From: Polytrichum commune
Taxonomy: Eukaryota > Streptophyta > Polytrichopsida > Polytrichales > Polytrichaceae
Assembly: GCA_950295325.1 (NCBI GenBank)
Contig: OX485803.1
Span: forward strand, 19,032,001 to 19,096,000
Length of the DNA stretch: 64,000 bases
Reading direction: 5' to 3'
Part shown: positions 23,626 through 36,339 of the stretch, one piece after another
Layout of the letters: each line of letters starts with the position of its first letter
Numbering within the stretch: the stretch's first letter is position 1
Program-made: the position numbers and the translations under genes
The notes under the pieces: model-generated
Databases searched by the model: none
The model's input: the letters and a program-made list of their open reading frames with translations, nothing else
Told to the model about the DNA's origin: nothing

Positions 23626-24995
23626 AAATTTCACAAGACACGGCATGAGTGCTCCCCATAAACAGGGAATCCCTTAATTAAAGGACAATGATTCGGGTTT
23701 GGTACATGGTCCCAAGGAATGTAGCCAAGGAGTTGAGTAATGTTATGGAGTTGATTAGGGTACTAGGTTTATATACTAGGTCTCTGAGTCCCAAGAAACT
23801 CCAAAAATGAGCGACCGCATTGGTCGAGAGCAAAAGTTTGGAAGAAAGAGTTCACACTAGGGTCGGGGTCCAAGGTACGAAAAAAAAATGAAGTGAAGTG
23901 GCAGTAACGTGGCATCACTTTCCCATCAAACCTCAGTGGTTCCAGCTGAAGCAATACCGTAGGTGATAGGCATGTTCGGTAGTTCGGTGTCAAAGTGGTA
24001 GTGTTTTTGAGCTGACATAGTGTAAGGATCATGACTTATAAAAAGAAAAATAAATAAAGGCATCTGACACTTTGCTCGTACTATGAATTAGTTCATGCTA
24101 AACTTGCTTACAAACACCTATTACGATCCTCCTAGTTTGAGAAACCAATCTTCAAGCTTGGGTCCAACTTCAAGTCCAAAAACACGAGTCCTTTCCATTT
24201 GTCCAACTTTACGGGAAGAAGTGATAGATTTGCGCATGACTCAATTACGCATGGCTCACATGCTTTGTTGTGAAAGTAAAAGTCCGTGAAGAATTGTTTT
24301 AATTTGGACACCAAGGTTCTTGAACACGGCATTTTCCAAACCCTAATGTAAACCCGTGCTCGATTACAACCATAGACGTCCGAACGAGCGGTTTGAAACG
24401 AACGCTCGAATTTTTAACAAATGATGAATGAACGTTTCACATGGCCGTCCTTCAACCACTCCAAATCGATTGGCAACCAACACCGAAATGATATTTTCTT
24501 AAGAGGGGGGCGAGTGCGCTTTTCGTGAATGGGGCCCGGCGGTCTCCTCTACCAACCTCTCGGAGCCTTCTTCTTCTTGAGACTCTTATTACTTTTATAC
24601 ACTTTCATAACACACCCTTTTGTCCATTTGACATCCGCCATGAAATAGTCAACACGTTCGGACATTGTCACCTTGAACAAATTTTTGCACTTTGAAAAAG
24701 CGGAAGTAGTGTGGATGGACTCGATGCATGCATATATACATATATATATATAACCGACCCGTAGCTCCTTGCAAACAAAATGTTACTTAACTTTATGGTG
24801 TCACGTGAGCCTAGAACGGACACCGATTGGAAGGTGGTCAAAATCTCTTAAAACGGTAGAAAGTATGTCTCTTCGTTGTAGAAGTGTAAATGTAGGAGAG
24901 TCGTACATGTGTCTTGCATTGGTGACCGTTTTAAGAAATATGCTTATTTTAGGTTTGTGCATGATATAGGTTGGATTGTTATCTCCTTAAACTTA
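23626..24995. other. Intergenic, no gene recognised
   Basis: Open frames are short. A TA-rich run lies at about 24730-24752. Confidence 0.4.
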
Positions 24996-25792
24996 GGGTC
25001 CGTTCACGATTGGGGTACTGATTTTGGGACAAAGGAATTAAGGACTATGTCGCATTGGATCTCGACGTTTATTATGATTTACTATGATTTAATTAATACA
25101 TTTTAAATAAATAAGTAGATAGGTCATAGTATTTATCAAGAAAGATATTATATATTTTTACATAATAACTAAATGTAGATAATTCATGTATGAAATGAGT
25201 AGATAGGTCATATGACTTGTTTGGGCCACATAAATGGCAATTTCATTATTGGAGTGTACATCAAAGATGAATTATTTCATGTTTTTCATCCTAGTATCTA
25301 GTATCTTGGTGTGAGTGTAATGTGTTCATACATATATTTTATTATGTCCAATTTTAATTCTAAATGTTCCTTTTCCATGTAGCCATGTTATTGTGCAATG
25401 TTGGCCATGTTTGGTGTCATATGTAAAGCTATATAATTGGTATGCAATACATTTTTAGGTCAATTGGTACACAATTGAATGATAAGTGTGAGGAAGAAAA
25501 TTGGGATCGTTTCAATTAATTTTTGTTGTTTGTTTCATTCCTTAATCCTAAGGTCAATAATTTTGACATCAACCATAAATGTCCGTTAAGGAATCAAAAT
25601 GATATCTTATATAACCCTATTCCTTGTAAATTGATTTTTTTTGGTGTACTCATTATGGAGTATTAAATGTAGGTATGATCCAAAATATGCTCCACAATAC
25701 GAATATAAGCATACCAACTATGTAAAGTTATCTACTTTAGTCCTTTAACCGTTAGACACTCATTCTTGGTACCCCAATCGTGAATTTTCCCC
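24996..25792. mobile_element. PIF/Harbinger-like TIR element, 797 bp
   Basis: The left end is GGGTCCGTTCACGATTGGGG; the right end, read inverted, is GGGGAAAATTCACGATTGGG. Both ends are flanked by TTA (24993-24995 and 25793-25795), the 3-bp target duplication typical of PIF/Harbinger (Tourist) elements. The interior is AT-rich without a transposase frame, so it is non-autonomous. Confidence 0.8.
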
Positions 25793-25795
25793 TTA

Positions 25796-27290
25796 GTTAC
25801 CTTTAATTCTCTTGAATTGGTCGAAGTTGTATGCATAATGAGGTCTACTCATATGTCTCTTAAAGTGCAACCTGGATACATAGTTCTACAAATCTCACCC
25901 CAAGTCTTCAATTTTTGGTGGTCTTATGATTTTATTTAGTATAGTTTCTTAGTCGAGGAGTAAATGAAAATCTAATTATGTGTGACATTGTGATCCTAAT
26001 GAGAAGTATTTACATTTCATCCAAGTGGTTCCATGTTGTGCATTTGAACTCAACACTTCAATATGTGTAAGGTACAAAAGAAATCCACTTGCAAGATGAG
26101 TTATTCTTGATGAGAGTTACTTTTGACACAATGAGCTAAAATAAAAGGGTATGGCTCGATTACATTTTCTTTTACGCATGAGAGGCCCATATATTGCCTC
26201 TTAGACGCTCAAAGGATTTCAAATACATTCATAGAGTGTTGACTTCATGATTAGCCAAAAGATTTTAGATGGATGTGTAATTGTATTATATGTATGCATG
26301 ATTATGTTCATGTTGGTATATAATGTGCTTTGTTTTGCTAGCTATTTGTTATTATTCCTTGTTGATAATCGCATAAGTTGCATGGCATTCTTAGATAGAT
26401 GATGCTAAAACAACACCCGAAAATCTCACATTACAAGTACAAATTGAGTTTATTTTTTTATCATATAAATGAAGAAAATTTGAATTGAAATAATTTTGAG
26501 GGGAAAGTTAGATATTTCTTCAACATTTAAGTAAGCATTTATAACTTTGTGTGTTTGATTTTTCAATAACATTGAGTTGTATTTAAGATTCAACACACGT
26601 ATAAACATCCTCTCAACAAATACAACAGTATAAAAGTTAGTTTTCAGAATGAGGGTGATAGAATACCACAAATTAGAAACAAGAAAGAAAAATACCACCT
26701 TTCTCAAATAGGATTGACATACATTGTATGTAGAAGTAGAAAAGCATATTATCTTGTGATAGTAAATAGAAAGGAATTCCCATTAGTTCAATGAATCGGA
26801 GAAGAAGTTGATATTATTGGAATTATTTTAAAACCACAAAGGAATTGAAACATCTTGCTAACAAAACATTAAAATGATTGTAGTAAGCATTTGAGAATGT
26901 CCACCACCTTAAGATCATGCTCTTGTACTAATTTTGGATCATCTACCAATATAACTATGAATCTCCATAACTTTTGCAAATGGAATTCAAACAAGACATA
27001 CTTTGGTAGGTTGGGTTCGTCTTTCAATCGCTAACAAGAAACTATATTTAAAACTCTTATCAACCTAATAATATTATTAATAGACACACTCAATGCTTAA
27101 AGTGACGGTTTTAGCACCATCTAAGTACCATCTAAGTAGAACCAATCTCGATTTCCACCGCAAATTGTTGAACCCATTCAACCCTAAATAAGTGATAAAC
27201 TACTCATGGCACGATCAAAATGTAAGGAAGTTGAACAAAGTATTTGTACAGTGGTTGAAAGTGAGGTTGGAGGGCGGTGAGGGAATTGAA
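25796..27290. other. Intergenic, AT-rich, no gene recognised
   Basis: Frames of up to 85 codons (for example at 26450-26707 on the minus strand) are composition-driven and match no known family. Confidence 0.4.
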
Positions 27291-27301
27291 GCACGTCACT
27301 T

Positions 27302-27371
27302 AAAATAAGTAGCACTTGAAGGCACATGTCGTGTAGACATAGACGGCTATGAAACAAGTGCTACTTATTTT
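27302..27371. repeat. Perfect 17-bp hairpin
   Basis: AAAATAAGTAGCACTTG (27302-27318) is exactly inverted at 27355-27371, with a 36-base loop. It could be a tiny MITE relic or a small-RNA-type foldback. Confidence 0.7.
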
Positions 27372-27774
27372 ACTTACAAGAAGACTATATCTTGTCCCAT
27401 TCATTGTGAAGGTGAAAATGCATCTCTCTTTATATATATTTATATCTATATCTACATATGTGAAACGTAATGATTTTTTAGACAATTTAACTGTGAGAAT
27501 TGAATTAAAGACTCCGAATTAGTTTAGTGGAGTCAAATGGGAATGAGTCGGCCCTCAATTTTGTAGGGGATGTTTTTTAAATGAATCCCCTTCATCCACA
27601 ATTGATGAGTTCACACAAACACCACAAATCCCAAGCCATATGTACCTAGTCCAAGATATCGGGAATAAGATCCCTTTCATAAATAAAGAGAGCTCATACT
27701 TACATCATGTTAGCCAATTGGTACCTTATGTCAAATGGAGTCAGTTTTGACAAAGAGTGGTGGTAAGGTAATAT

Positions 27775-27895
27775 GCAAGGTAAGTTTATGCAGACTCTAC
27801 TCGGGGAAAGAGGGGATTATCACATACGAGCGTACCTCTCTACCATCCAAAATAAAACTTGACCCTCGTATAGGTTTGTGCGAAATATAGCAGAA
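27775..27895 (-). repeat. Dispersed repeat family R2, reverse copy
   Basis: ACGAGCGTACCTCTCTACCATCC and AACTTGACCCTCGTATAGG, read inverted, match CCTATAGGGGGG..TCAAGTT and the GTGAGAGGTGCGTTCC stretch at 63265-63320, and the copy at 43465-43560. Confidence 0.55.
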
Positions 27896-28039
27896 ATGAA
27901 ATATCATGTTTCTTTCATGGATGAAATTGAGAGAACCATCCCTTTAAATAAACAATAGTGTCTAAAATACCCAATCTATGGATGAATGTGTCTGCATGCG
28001 GATGGAAATTGTAATATAATCCACGTGTGGCTTCATCAC

Positions 28040-28200
28040 ACCAACAGTTGTTGTGATTTTGTTTTCTTGAATTGTCCAATCTCATCTTAACACATGTCTT
28101 TTCTATGCTTGTTCTTAACCACAAACCTAGTGGTGTTCTAGTCAAATATAGGCGTCCGATTTAGAAGCGTGATCACATAAGACCCCACATGCCTTAAGCC
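28040..28200 (+). repeat. Dispersed repeat family R1, copy
   Basis: TTGTCCAATCTCATCTTAAC, CACATGTCTTTTC, TTGTTCTTAACCACAAACC, TCAAATATAGGCGTCC and CACATAAGACCCCACATGCC align with the other R1 copies. Confidence 0.65.
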
Positions 28201-28363
28201 TTAAAATGTTGAGAAGATTCTAATGGGACTATGAAGCCAAGATAACAGAAATTATGTTGTTGATGAAATCATCTCCAATCACTTCCTAGAAAAAACGATC
28301 TTTAGTGACATAGCTTTGTTATTTTAACGATTTTATCTTATTAAAGAAATAACATGACAATAA

Positions 28364-28861
28364 GGGCCACTTCACACATGAGCCAAGAGTCGTGATCATG
28401 AAATTGTGAGAACCCAAATGAAAGTGTCTAAAGGCCGTCCCAACACACCTCCAAAATCACGTAGTGTGGTCACAGACCCTCGAGTGTAGTGTGAAGTCAT
28501 ATGTGACCAGGTCCTCAATCAAATGCTATTTTAATGAATTTTTACACATGCGGGCCCTCACACATGATAAAATAGAATAAATCAACGGTTGTGAGCGTTC
28601 GGAATGCCATTTGCTCCCAATTTGTGTTAAGCCTACCCCTAAGAGGTGGTTTTTGAAAACAGTCCAAGTGACCATGAAACATGATCCATTTGATGCCATG
28701 TAGGAATCCATGTAGATTTTACATCCATCTTGCATTCACATACTGCGTTGGTCCCTCAAGCGTAGTGTGAAGCGAACTTGGACCGGCTCCACCCTTTCCA
28801 CCAATGAGAGTGCTTGAAGTGTAATGGTCATGGGCTCTCAGTGTCATGTGTGAAGTGGCCC
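28364..28861. mobile_element. TIR element family H2, PIF/Harbinger-like
   Basis: The ends GGGCCACTTCACACATGAG and CATGTGTGAAGTGGCCC enclose 498 bp and are flanked by TAA (28361-28363 and 28862-28864), a TWA target duplication. The interior (CACTTGGACC.., AAACAGTCCAAGTGACCATG, CATGTAGATTTTACATCC) recurs in the copies at 36816-37317, 41372-41866 and 47255-47732. No transposase. Confidence 0.85.
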
Positions 28862-28864
28862 TAA

Positions 28865-29458
28865 GTTGCAAATGCGGAGTACATGAAGGAATACAACATA
28901 CAATTTTAAGCAAGTTTAGTAGTTCATCTACCATTTCTACACATGATTGTTTGTCCTTCTTCTTTCAACCTGTGCTATACAAAAGTTAGTTTCGAGCCTA
29001 GCAACATAATTCACTAAAGTTATACCTTGCTATGCATTTTTTCAATCAAAAATGTTTTAAAGTATTTCTTGGCATGTCAAGATGTTATATATAGTTCTTG
29101 AATGAGTAAGCGTACTCTTTGAGTGACTTCCAACAACTTTACTTTAATGTAGACATCACTTAGGTACCTTAAGGGTACGATATACATGTTCAAATCAAGA
29201 GAACAACCAAACAACACCATGTATACCTTAGGGGCTAACAACTTTGGAGAAAAAGTAACTCCATCCTATCTTAAAGGGGGACGGATAGCATAGTCTTTGG
29301 TGATCTCACCATCATTAATGGACACCCAACATTTTATGGGTCATGGGGTTTGTTGTACATGAGGTGCGGGGCCTGCAAAATGTAGGCACTTCCAACTCCA
29401 CACACAATTTGGTTGTTAGGTCGGCTTGGGAATTGTCTCATCCAGACAACAATTATAT
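28865..29458. other. Intergenic, no gene recognised
   Basis: AT-rich spacer between two TIR elements, with no open frame of note. Confidence 0.4.
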
Positions 29459-29620
29459 ATAACATTATTCAAATCCATAACAATGTTTTGTGGAATGGCA
29501 ATATCACATAGAACATTCCTTGATATTCCCACATTCAATCTGAATGTGGGAATACCACAGTATATTTTGTGGAATAATGTCAGTCCCACCAAACATTGTT
29601 ATGGATTTGAATAATGTTAT
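29459..29620. mobile_element. Foldback MITE family F1
   Basis: ATAACATTATTCAAATCCAT at the left is inverted as ATGGATTTGAATAATGTTAT at the right. Inner arms (ATTCCCACATTCA / TGAATGTGGGAAT) also pair, so almost the whole 162 bp can fold as one hairpin. Related copies lie at 39256-39405 and, interrupted, at 49053-49719. Confidence 0.85.
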
Positions 29621-29729
29621 GTGGATATTGAAGAAACTATTTCATGTTTTTAAATAAAAGTTAAGATGCAAAGTCAAAAGAGTCCGAAGTGATCGTGCTT
29701 TCTCTTTTGGTGATCACATAGACTCTCCC

Positions 29730-29910
29730 AATTGTGTTGACAACTGAACCCAATATGATTATTGTGTCTAGAGCCAATCCCATTATAACATGTGTCCTTT
29801 GGATGTCCATCCTCAACTACAAGCTTAACTATATACCATTCAAATTTGAGTGTCCAATCAAGAAGAGTGACGGCATATGGCCCACATACCTTAATCTTTC
29901 ACCTCTCATG
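29730..29910 (+). repeat. Dispersed repeat family R1, copy
   Basis: One of the better preserved copies: CATGTGTCCTTTGGATGTCC, CATCCTCAACTACAAGC, ATATACCATTCAAATTTGAG, TGTCCAATCAAGAAGAGTGA and TGGCCCACATACCTTAATC, in order. Confidence 0.65.
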
Positions 29911-30122
29911 CCGCCATATGAACAAATGTGGGCAGCTTCATCTTCCAACTTTATCGTAAATTGTTGTGACGGTGGGTGGAAACCCAAAAAATAGAAAAGC
30001 CAATTCCTCCACTCAATCACGTGCCCATGAGAAAGTGAGGAAGTTAGAATTGATGCATACAAATGTAGAGTCTCATCCATCCATATTGGAACATGCTCCA
30101 TTTTTTAGTGTTGATGAGCTCA

Positions 30123-30611
30123 GGGGCGGTTTACACTATGGACCATGAAGTCGTCCCACGTAAGAGGCCTATTTTGCGTGGGACGACTTCCATGGTCCGA
30201 GTTACTAAAATATTAGTTTTCATGGTTCATGGGCCCTTCACTAGGTGTAAACCGAATGTGGACCATGAAGAATGACCATGCACCAAAAAGTGGAGTCATT
30301 AACTAAGTTGGAAAAAAAATCATTAAAAAAATCCAAAAAAATCATTAAAACGGCATTTTTCTGACATGGGCCCTTGCTATTTTTCCTAGACCACCTCTTT
30401 TGCTTGTCCCAACGGAAAACCCGTTGGACCATGGCAGTGGATAGAGTAGGCTTAAAAAAAAAATTTGTGGACCTCAACCTCCGTGGTTACTCTGCCATTT
30501 TTTCCTTGGTGTAAACCCAAGTCGTCCCGGGACGACTTCAACGTCCAATCACATCACTTAGACGGCCGTGGGACGACTTCATGGTCCAGACTCCATAGTG
30601 TAAACCGCCCC
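30123..30611. mobile_element. PIF/Harbinger-like TIR element family H1
   Basis: GGGGCGGTTTACACTATGG is inverted at the right (CCATAGTGTAAACCGCCCC), and the homology continues into a second block with CCATGAAGTCGTCCCACG. The element is 489 bp, flanked by TCA on both sides (30120-30122 and 30612-30614). The interior matches 17388-17937 and 37324-38447. Non-coding. Confidence 0.85.
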
Positions 30612-31399
30612 TCATCTTATTTGGATTTCATAATACTAATTTGGGATCTTTGAAGCTAGTTATATCGATATCTTAACAACCTAATAGAGTAGTTTGTGAG
30701 CTACATGCTATTTCAAGATATTGTTCATTGGATTGGATGAGAGCCGATAGGTACCATGTCTACAATAATGTAGACATGCCTTGTTCAATAATTGCTTTTG
30801 GGTGCAAAATAGTTCAACATCCTCCTAAAAATAATCCTTCTATTGGTTCATTGGTTGGGAAAGCCAAAACATCGATGCTCAACATTTGCTCAACACTATT
30901 CACTTCAGGCACACCTATATAACCAATCAAGAAGACCACACATATGCTTTTCAATGAATTCATTGACAATCAAGGCTTAATCGCCTCAATCTACTTCTTA
31001 TGGCATTGCATTTGTATAGAATTAACTAATTGGTTAGGTTTTTATTTTGGGTTCACTATGCATCGGAGTTGGCTGATATATATCATAGAGTTGTCTACAA
31101 TATTGCCAATATGTCACTTGCCGAGGAATTGCATCTTTTCAAGCAAGTTGGAGTATGGAGTGTCATGTAAGGCCAAGAAACACTTAAACATACAACTTTC
31201 TCCTTGCACCCGCTTCTCATAGGATAGTAAACACACAATTAGTGCAAGATAATTAGCAAATTCAAATCGTGCATGTGGCCACTTTTCCTTATGATTTCCA
31301 AAGCTTGTAGGAACATCCTATTCATTATCAAACTGATGATTCTTCAAGTTACCAATTGGCCATATAGGTTTCCCCAATCATGTTGACAGTTGCATCTAG

Positions 31400-31560
31400 A
31401 ATAGTTGATCACATTCTGAACACGTAGTCCAATCTTTATTCATCACATGTCTTCTTGGTATTGTTCTTGAATCCACACCCACCCATTCACCACCCAAATA
31501 TAGGTGTCATTTTAAGACAAGGCATATCCACCTTGATTAACTACATTGGTACTTTACTTT
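31400..31560 (+). repeat. Dispersed repeat family R1, copy
   Basis: GAACACGTAGTCCAATC, TCACATGTCTTCTTGG, TTGTTCTTGAATCCAC, CACCCAAATATAGGTGTC and the downstream CACCTTGATTAAC follow the R1 order. A weaker forward remnant is at about 34100-34255. Confidence 0.6.
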
Positions 31561-32614
31561 ATCCCCTACTATTTGAAAACAACACCACATGTAATATTTA
31601 GGCTTGGCGGTAACTAACCAAATAGTAGAGCATTTGCAACTGCCATTCATCACCGAAAGATCGTGAGTTTATTTTGCGAGTTTAACCCCTAACTTCCCAA
31701 GCAACCAATTTCTAGTTGGTAGATGATTTCTTCCCTAAATGAACCCCACCTAACTTATTCATCCACAATCAAAATTATTATAATCATCAAGCCAACTTGG
31801 ATATCTATGCATAGACACATAAGCCATGCAATTTGTAGATGATTAGAACGTGTAAAATATGTCAAAGTGAGAAGTGGTCACGTTTTTGTTGTGTCAAGAG
31901 CTCATGTGAGGGTGATGGCCCTAATCAGTAGTTGCCACTTCAAAGCAAACTTTGCATGAACATCAAAGATGCTTATTTTGGTAAAATTGAATTGTAATTT
32001 GATGTTTGTGTAGAAGTGGCCTTTGTGCTCACATCGATTGTTCAATTCAACATTTGTATACTCTCAAAATTTGAAGGAATTCTTGCATACACGTGGATTA
32101 GAAATATGAGACAGGGTACATGCTCCAAATGCATGGTGGGTAGTCCATTATGATTTGCACATTTTGGCATGAGAATTTGTGAAGAAGTTAAATTATTGAG
32201 CTATTTTCATCTTGTGGATTACACAAGCCTTCCGCTCATGTTGAATTAGATTGGTCAAAGGTCTTTTTTGAGGGTTAGAACATGACATTTTCTCATGCAT
32301 CACTTCCTTCAATTATTATAATCTAAAAATAAGAAGGGTTATTCGTTCCCTTGTTATAGCTCATCTCCCATGTTTCAAGATCCTATGGACAAATCCCATT
32401 TTAACCTCAAAAGATGTCCATGAAAACTCCATAACCAATATTACATGAAATACACTCATAACAACCCTTTCACAGGCTTAGGAAGTTAAGGGTCAAATTG
32501 TGCTTGTGGAACTGTTATATACATAGCTAGCCAGTTGTCCCATCCATTTATTATTGGCCCACTCACATGACATTGACTTACTTGCATTATTATTATTATT
32601 ATTATTCCCTTTTA

Positions 32615-32705
32615 CTACTAAGGTATACGAGCCTTATTCGGTTACCAAATTTGCTTAATTAGACACCAAGATTTGAGTGATGTGTGGCTAGGTGTGGGTA
32701 TTAGT
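32615..32705 (-). repeat. Dispersed repeat family R1, reverse copy
   Basis: Read on the minus strand: CCACACATCACTCAAATCTTG, GTGTCTAATTAAGC and CGAATAAGGCTCGTATACC, in R1 order. Confidence 0.55.
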
Positions 32706-35366
32706 TAATAGGGCTACTTCACAATGTGTAAAGTTTGAGGGTCCTTGACTCCTTCTATAAATTTTTTGAGATTGGTCAAGAAACTAGAGACGGTCCAAGT
32801 TTTATTTACACTAGATCCTAAGGGCTTGATGGATGTATGGAATTCAAATGTATGGAAAGTTTGCATGGGAACAAGTGGATATTATTTCATGGTTTAGAAT
32901 GAACACGGGAAAAGACAAACACAAAAAAACAACAAAACAAAAAAACATGTGTTCAAAAGAGAATGGATTGTTACATTCTCATGACTTATTGACTACTATA
33001 AGTGTAAAAGAATATACAATTCAATTGGGAGGACCTAGGTAATCATGAAGGAATTGGTACGCATGCTTTTTATATATAACTGTAACTGATTTGAGGAAAG
33101 GTTCAATATTCAATCAAATTTTTGTTGATGCTTCACCACATATTTTATTAATGCAACATAAGTTCCGGTACGCAAATATGAATGGTAGAAGATGAAGAAC
33201 TTGTAATAACAATAATCAAATAACATCCACATATATTATATCCATTGTCTTTGAACAAAGCATCATGACATAAGATGACAATCATGACATACGTAGTCTT
33301 ATTGTGCGCATTTTCAACTCCACTTACGATTTTGACTTTTGAAACAAATGGGGAATTGTCTTATATGGTTAGCAATTACGAATCATGCAAAGTGCCCCAT
33401 CAAGTCCTGAAACTGGACTGGGGATGTAAAAGGTGTACATGGTTCAAATGAAGGTTATGATTCCGGGTGCAAGCATGGTAAAATGGATCAAAAAAGTGCT
33501 ATGGTATACTAAAACCATACTTTTTTTTTGGGTCAAAGGCCTGAAAGTAGTAGTAAAGTGTTATTTAAATTTGATTTTTTTTACGATGGCTTTTGTTGTT
33601 GTGTTTAATACTCAAATGCATAATATAAAGTTGAGATCTTCAATACTTAGCATCAAAAGTGATGCTCAAAAGCAAATGGTTGAGTTTGTTTTTGGATGTA
33701 GTTTTCATGACCTTAACTATTTTGAAGTTAGAATTCTTTCATATTCCTTGAATTCATTATCTACTTGAGGGCATCGTCACAAAAATTTGTAGAAAGCCAT
33801 CAATTTAATGTAATTTATCATATTTTAAGCAATTTTTAAAAGGCCACTTGTTCAATATCACCTAGTTGCACACCACTTGCACCGTCTTCTAAAATGTGTA
33901 GACTTTTCTTGGAATTTTTTGGTCATCATACATTGCTTGGCTTTGTAGATCAATATGGTTTTAAAATGTCTATGATTTTTTTTTCTTCACAAAATTCAAA
34001 GTTAGTACATAAAATTGAACCACTTTCACTTAACATTTGGCATGGATTAGGAGTTGTCCACTTTACCAAGCTTACACCCTTCCCTCTCTAATTAATCGCA
34101 TAGGTCATGCTATTGTGTTAATAATTGAAGCTATAGTGGTATCTATGTTCCGAGCACATAGTGTGATCCCAATGTAACAATTGTCTATGATGTCCTTTAT
34201 AAAGTACGAGCTTTATCATATACGATTCAAATAATATGCACACATACTTTAGACTATAGAATTAGTGTTTCAACTTGTGGCCATGGTGGCTCTCTCAGAT
34301 TTTTGACTACTCAACTACAAATCATACATAAATTTTTTTTTCTCTCCTAAAGGAACTATGCTAAAAAGTCCTATTAGTGTGGGTCACCATGTGGAGTTAC
34401 ATGTTGCTTTAATTTTCTATTAAGTCTATCATTTCTTACTCAAAACAAGACAAATAATTAGAATGCAAGTTAAAGAACATGAAATAACTTACTTGGTAGT
34501 AAGGGGGGGGGGGAGTGAAAATGTCTGAGTATTATTGTAGAGCATGAAAATTAATACTTGAAACTAAATCAACACCTAGATCGAGGTCAAGAATCAAATC
34601 AACCCAAGGAATTTGAATGAGGATGAATCAACAACTAACATATAGAAAATATATAAATTTATGCCAATTAAGTTATGAAAATAGAATTGAAATTGAGTCA
34701 CACTTTGTATTGGAGTGTTCTTCTACAAATTCCATAGAGAGAGGTTTCCTTCCCTACTTCAAAATGTAGTCTTAAGTCTTTCTTCCAATTGGATCATCAA
34801 GCGGATATTAGCCTCTTATGAAATGAAATAAATTTGATTAATTTGAAATAAAGGCCACTGCACTTGGTTACTTTAAAAAATCAATATTTTTGACACCATC
34901 TTGATATACTTTTAAGCCTATAGGCCTTTTGAATTCCTTGGCCTCAAAAATAAAATTCATTTAATTTCATAGGATATAACTTTTTCCTACCACCCCTCTA
35001 TAGGTATTAAGAAACTAAATTATGGGGTAAGTACCAAAAACATTATCAAACTTTGGCTTGACTCATTTGGCCACCCTAAAAAACACTGAGTTGAATGCAA
35101 AGAGGGCCGTGCCACACACCATAAGTTATTCCCGGATATGTGGCTCTTTGTAATTGCAAGGGTGTCATATGAGTTTTGACTATATGCCCTCAAAGCATGT
35201 GGCTTAATCCTATCAATACCAACAAATGATATCGCTCAAACATTGTAGCACGGAGGTTGTAATATTAGAAAAAAGAAAAGAAAAAGCCCCACCTCTCAGT
35301 AGTAATGTTATGTGTGTGCTCAATTAAGGACAACTCCACACACGAGTCAAGGGCCGTGACCGTGTA

Positions 35367-36339
35367 CACCCTAACCTTGATAATGTCACACCCTCCGTTT
35401 CACCAAAAAGTGTGATATAAACAAGGTGTGACATAATTGATAATGTCACATTTTGTGCATAATGTGATATTATCAAAAAACATGTAGAAAATCAAAATAA
35501 AATTATAATGTAAAAAAAGAACAAATACGATACTTCAATGTTTTTGAATGTAAAATCTAATTCAAAATTGTGAATAACAACAAGAGCACATCATAATGTG
35601 TCATTGAGATCAGGTAAAGACCCTTCACTAGAGACAAAGAAGCTTCTAATGTCACATTGGTTTGTTGATGTTAAATGTGCAACACCAATGCTAATGAGTT
35701 TGTCATGGGATTTTTCCATTCCTAACAACTCTAGAGTGTTGAAAACCTGAGAACCTTGGCTAGCTATAAAATTCAAAACATCTTCAGCATATTTTTGTGC
35801 ATCACTTAGCTTCACTACTTTAGACTCATCATCACTGCTATCAACAATCAATAGGTCTACTTCCATGGAATCAAGTACATGTTCGCCATCTTGCACTAAT
35901 TGCACAAGCTCCTCAGTAGAATATTCCACCTCAAAATCATCTTCACCTTCCATGTTTAACATGAACCATCCCATGAACCATGCCCACCCATGAACAAGAA
36001 TATCGCACCCATGCCCACCCAAAACCCATGGGCATGGGTATGGGCACCCAATGTAGGGCTCTACAAAGAAGCTCCTACAAAGAAGTCACATTGTTTTGCC
36101 CAAAGGTAGGTGGAGATGCCGATGTCATCCATATAATTTGTTGTCCATCCAGCATTTTCATCCATATTACTTGTTATTATCACACTTACACTCCAAATTT
36201 TGGGAAAAAATAGTTACATTATCAAGGGTGATAGTGATAATAACGAAGGAGTTTTACACTATGAAAATCGGTTTCAAACTTTTAGGTGACAATATCAAGG
36301 TGTTCTATTACCAAGTGTGACATTATCAAGGTTAGGGTG
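35367..36339. mobile_element. Tc1/mariner-type element with ORF (family M1, long copy)
   Basis: The left end CACCCTAACCTTGATAATGT is inverted at the right (ACATTATCAAGGTTAGGGTG), with about 25 bp of perfect TIR. TA dinucleotides flank both sides (35365-35366 and 36340-36341), as expected for Tc1/mariner/pogo insertion. The element is 973 bp and carries an acidic ORF on the minus strand. The short relative at 49212-49709 lacks the segment equivalent to about 35609-36101, which contains nearly all of that ORF. Confidence 0.85.
35591..36022 (-). CDS. ORF in M1 element, possible pogo/Tigger transposase tail
   Basis: 143 codons. After a low-complexity start built from CCCATG-type repeats, the frame is acidic (EGEDDFEVEYSTEELVQLVQ, VDSSDDESK) and then shows SDAQKYAEDVLNFIASQGSQ, resembling the C-terminal acidic/helical tail of CENP-B/Tigger-like transposases. 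The DNA-binding and DDE domains are missing, so it could at most be a remnant of a longer autonomous transposase. The assignment rests on the TA target duplication and loose resemblance; it may also be a chance frame. Confidence 0.35.
   Translation of the reverse strand: MGGHGCDILVHGWAWFMGWFMLNMEGEDDFEVEYSTEELVQLVQDGEHVLDSMEVDLLIVDSSDDESKVVKLSDAQKYAEDVLNFIASQGSQVFNTLELLGMEKSHDKLISIGVAHLTSTNQCDIRSFFVSSEGSLPDLNDTL

Larger units (their letters stand above)
30615..35320. other. Intergenic, AT-rich, no gene recognised
   Basis: About 4.7 kb of decayed repeat DNA with an ATT microsatellite (about 32586-32606), a G11 run (34503-34513) and R1 remnants listed separately. Open frames of up to 111 codons, including 33433-33768 (+), lack any recognised domain and have no splice-supported continuation that I can see. 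Confidence 0.4.

Noticed and set aside
33433-33768. 111-codon frame in AT-rich DNA
   Set aside because: Hydrophobic/Lys composition expected from AT-rich sequence; no family recognised and no splice continuation.
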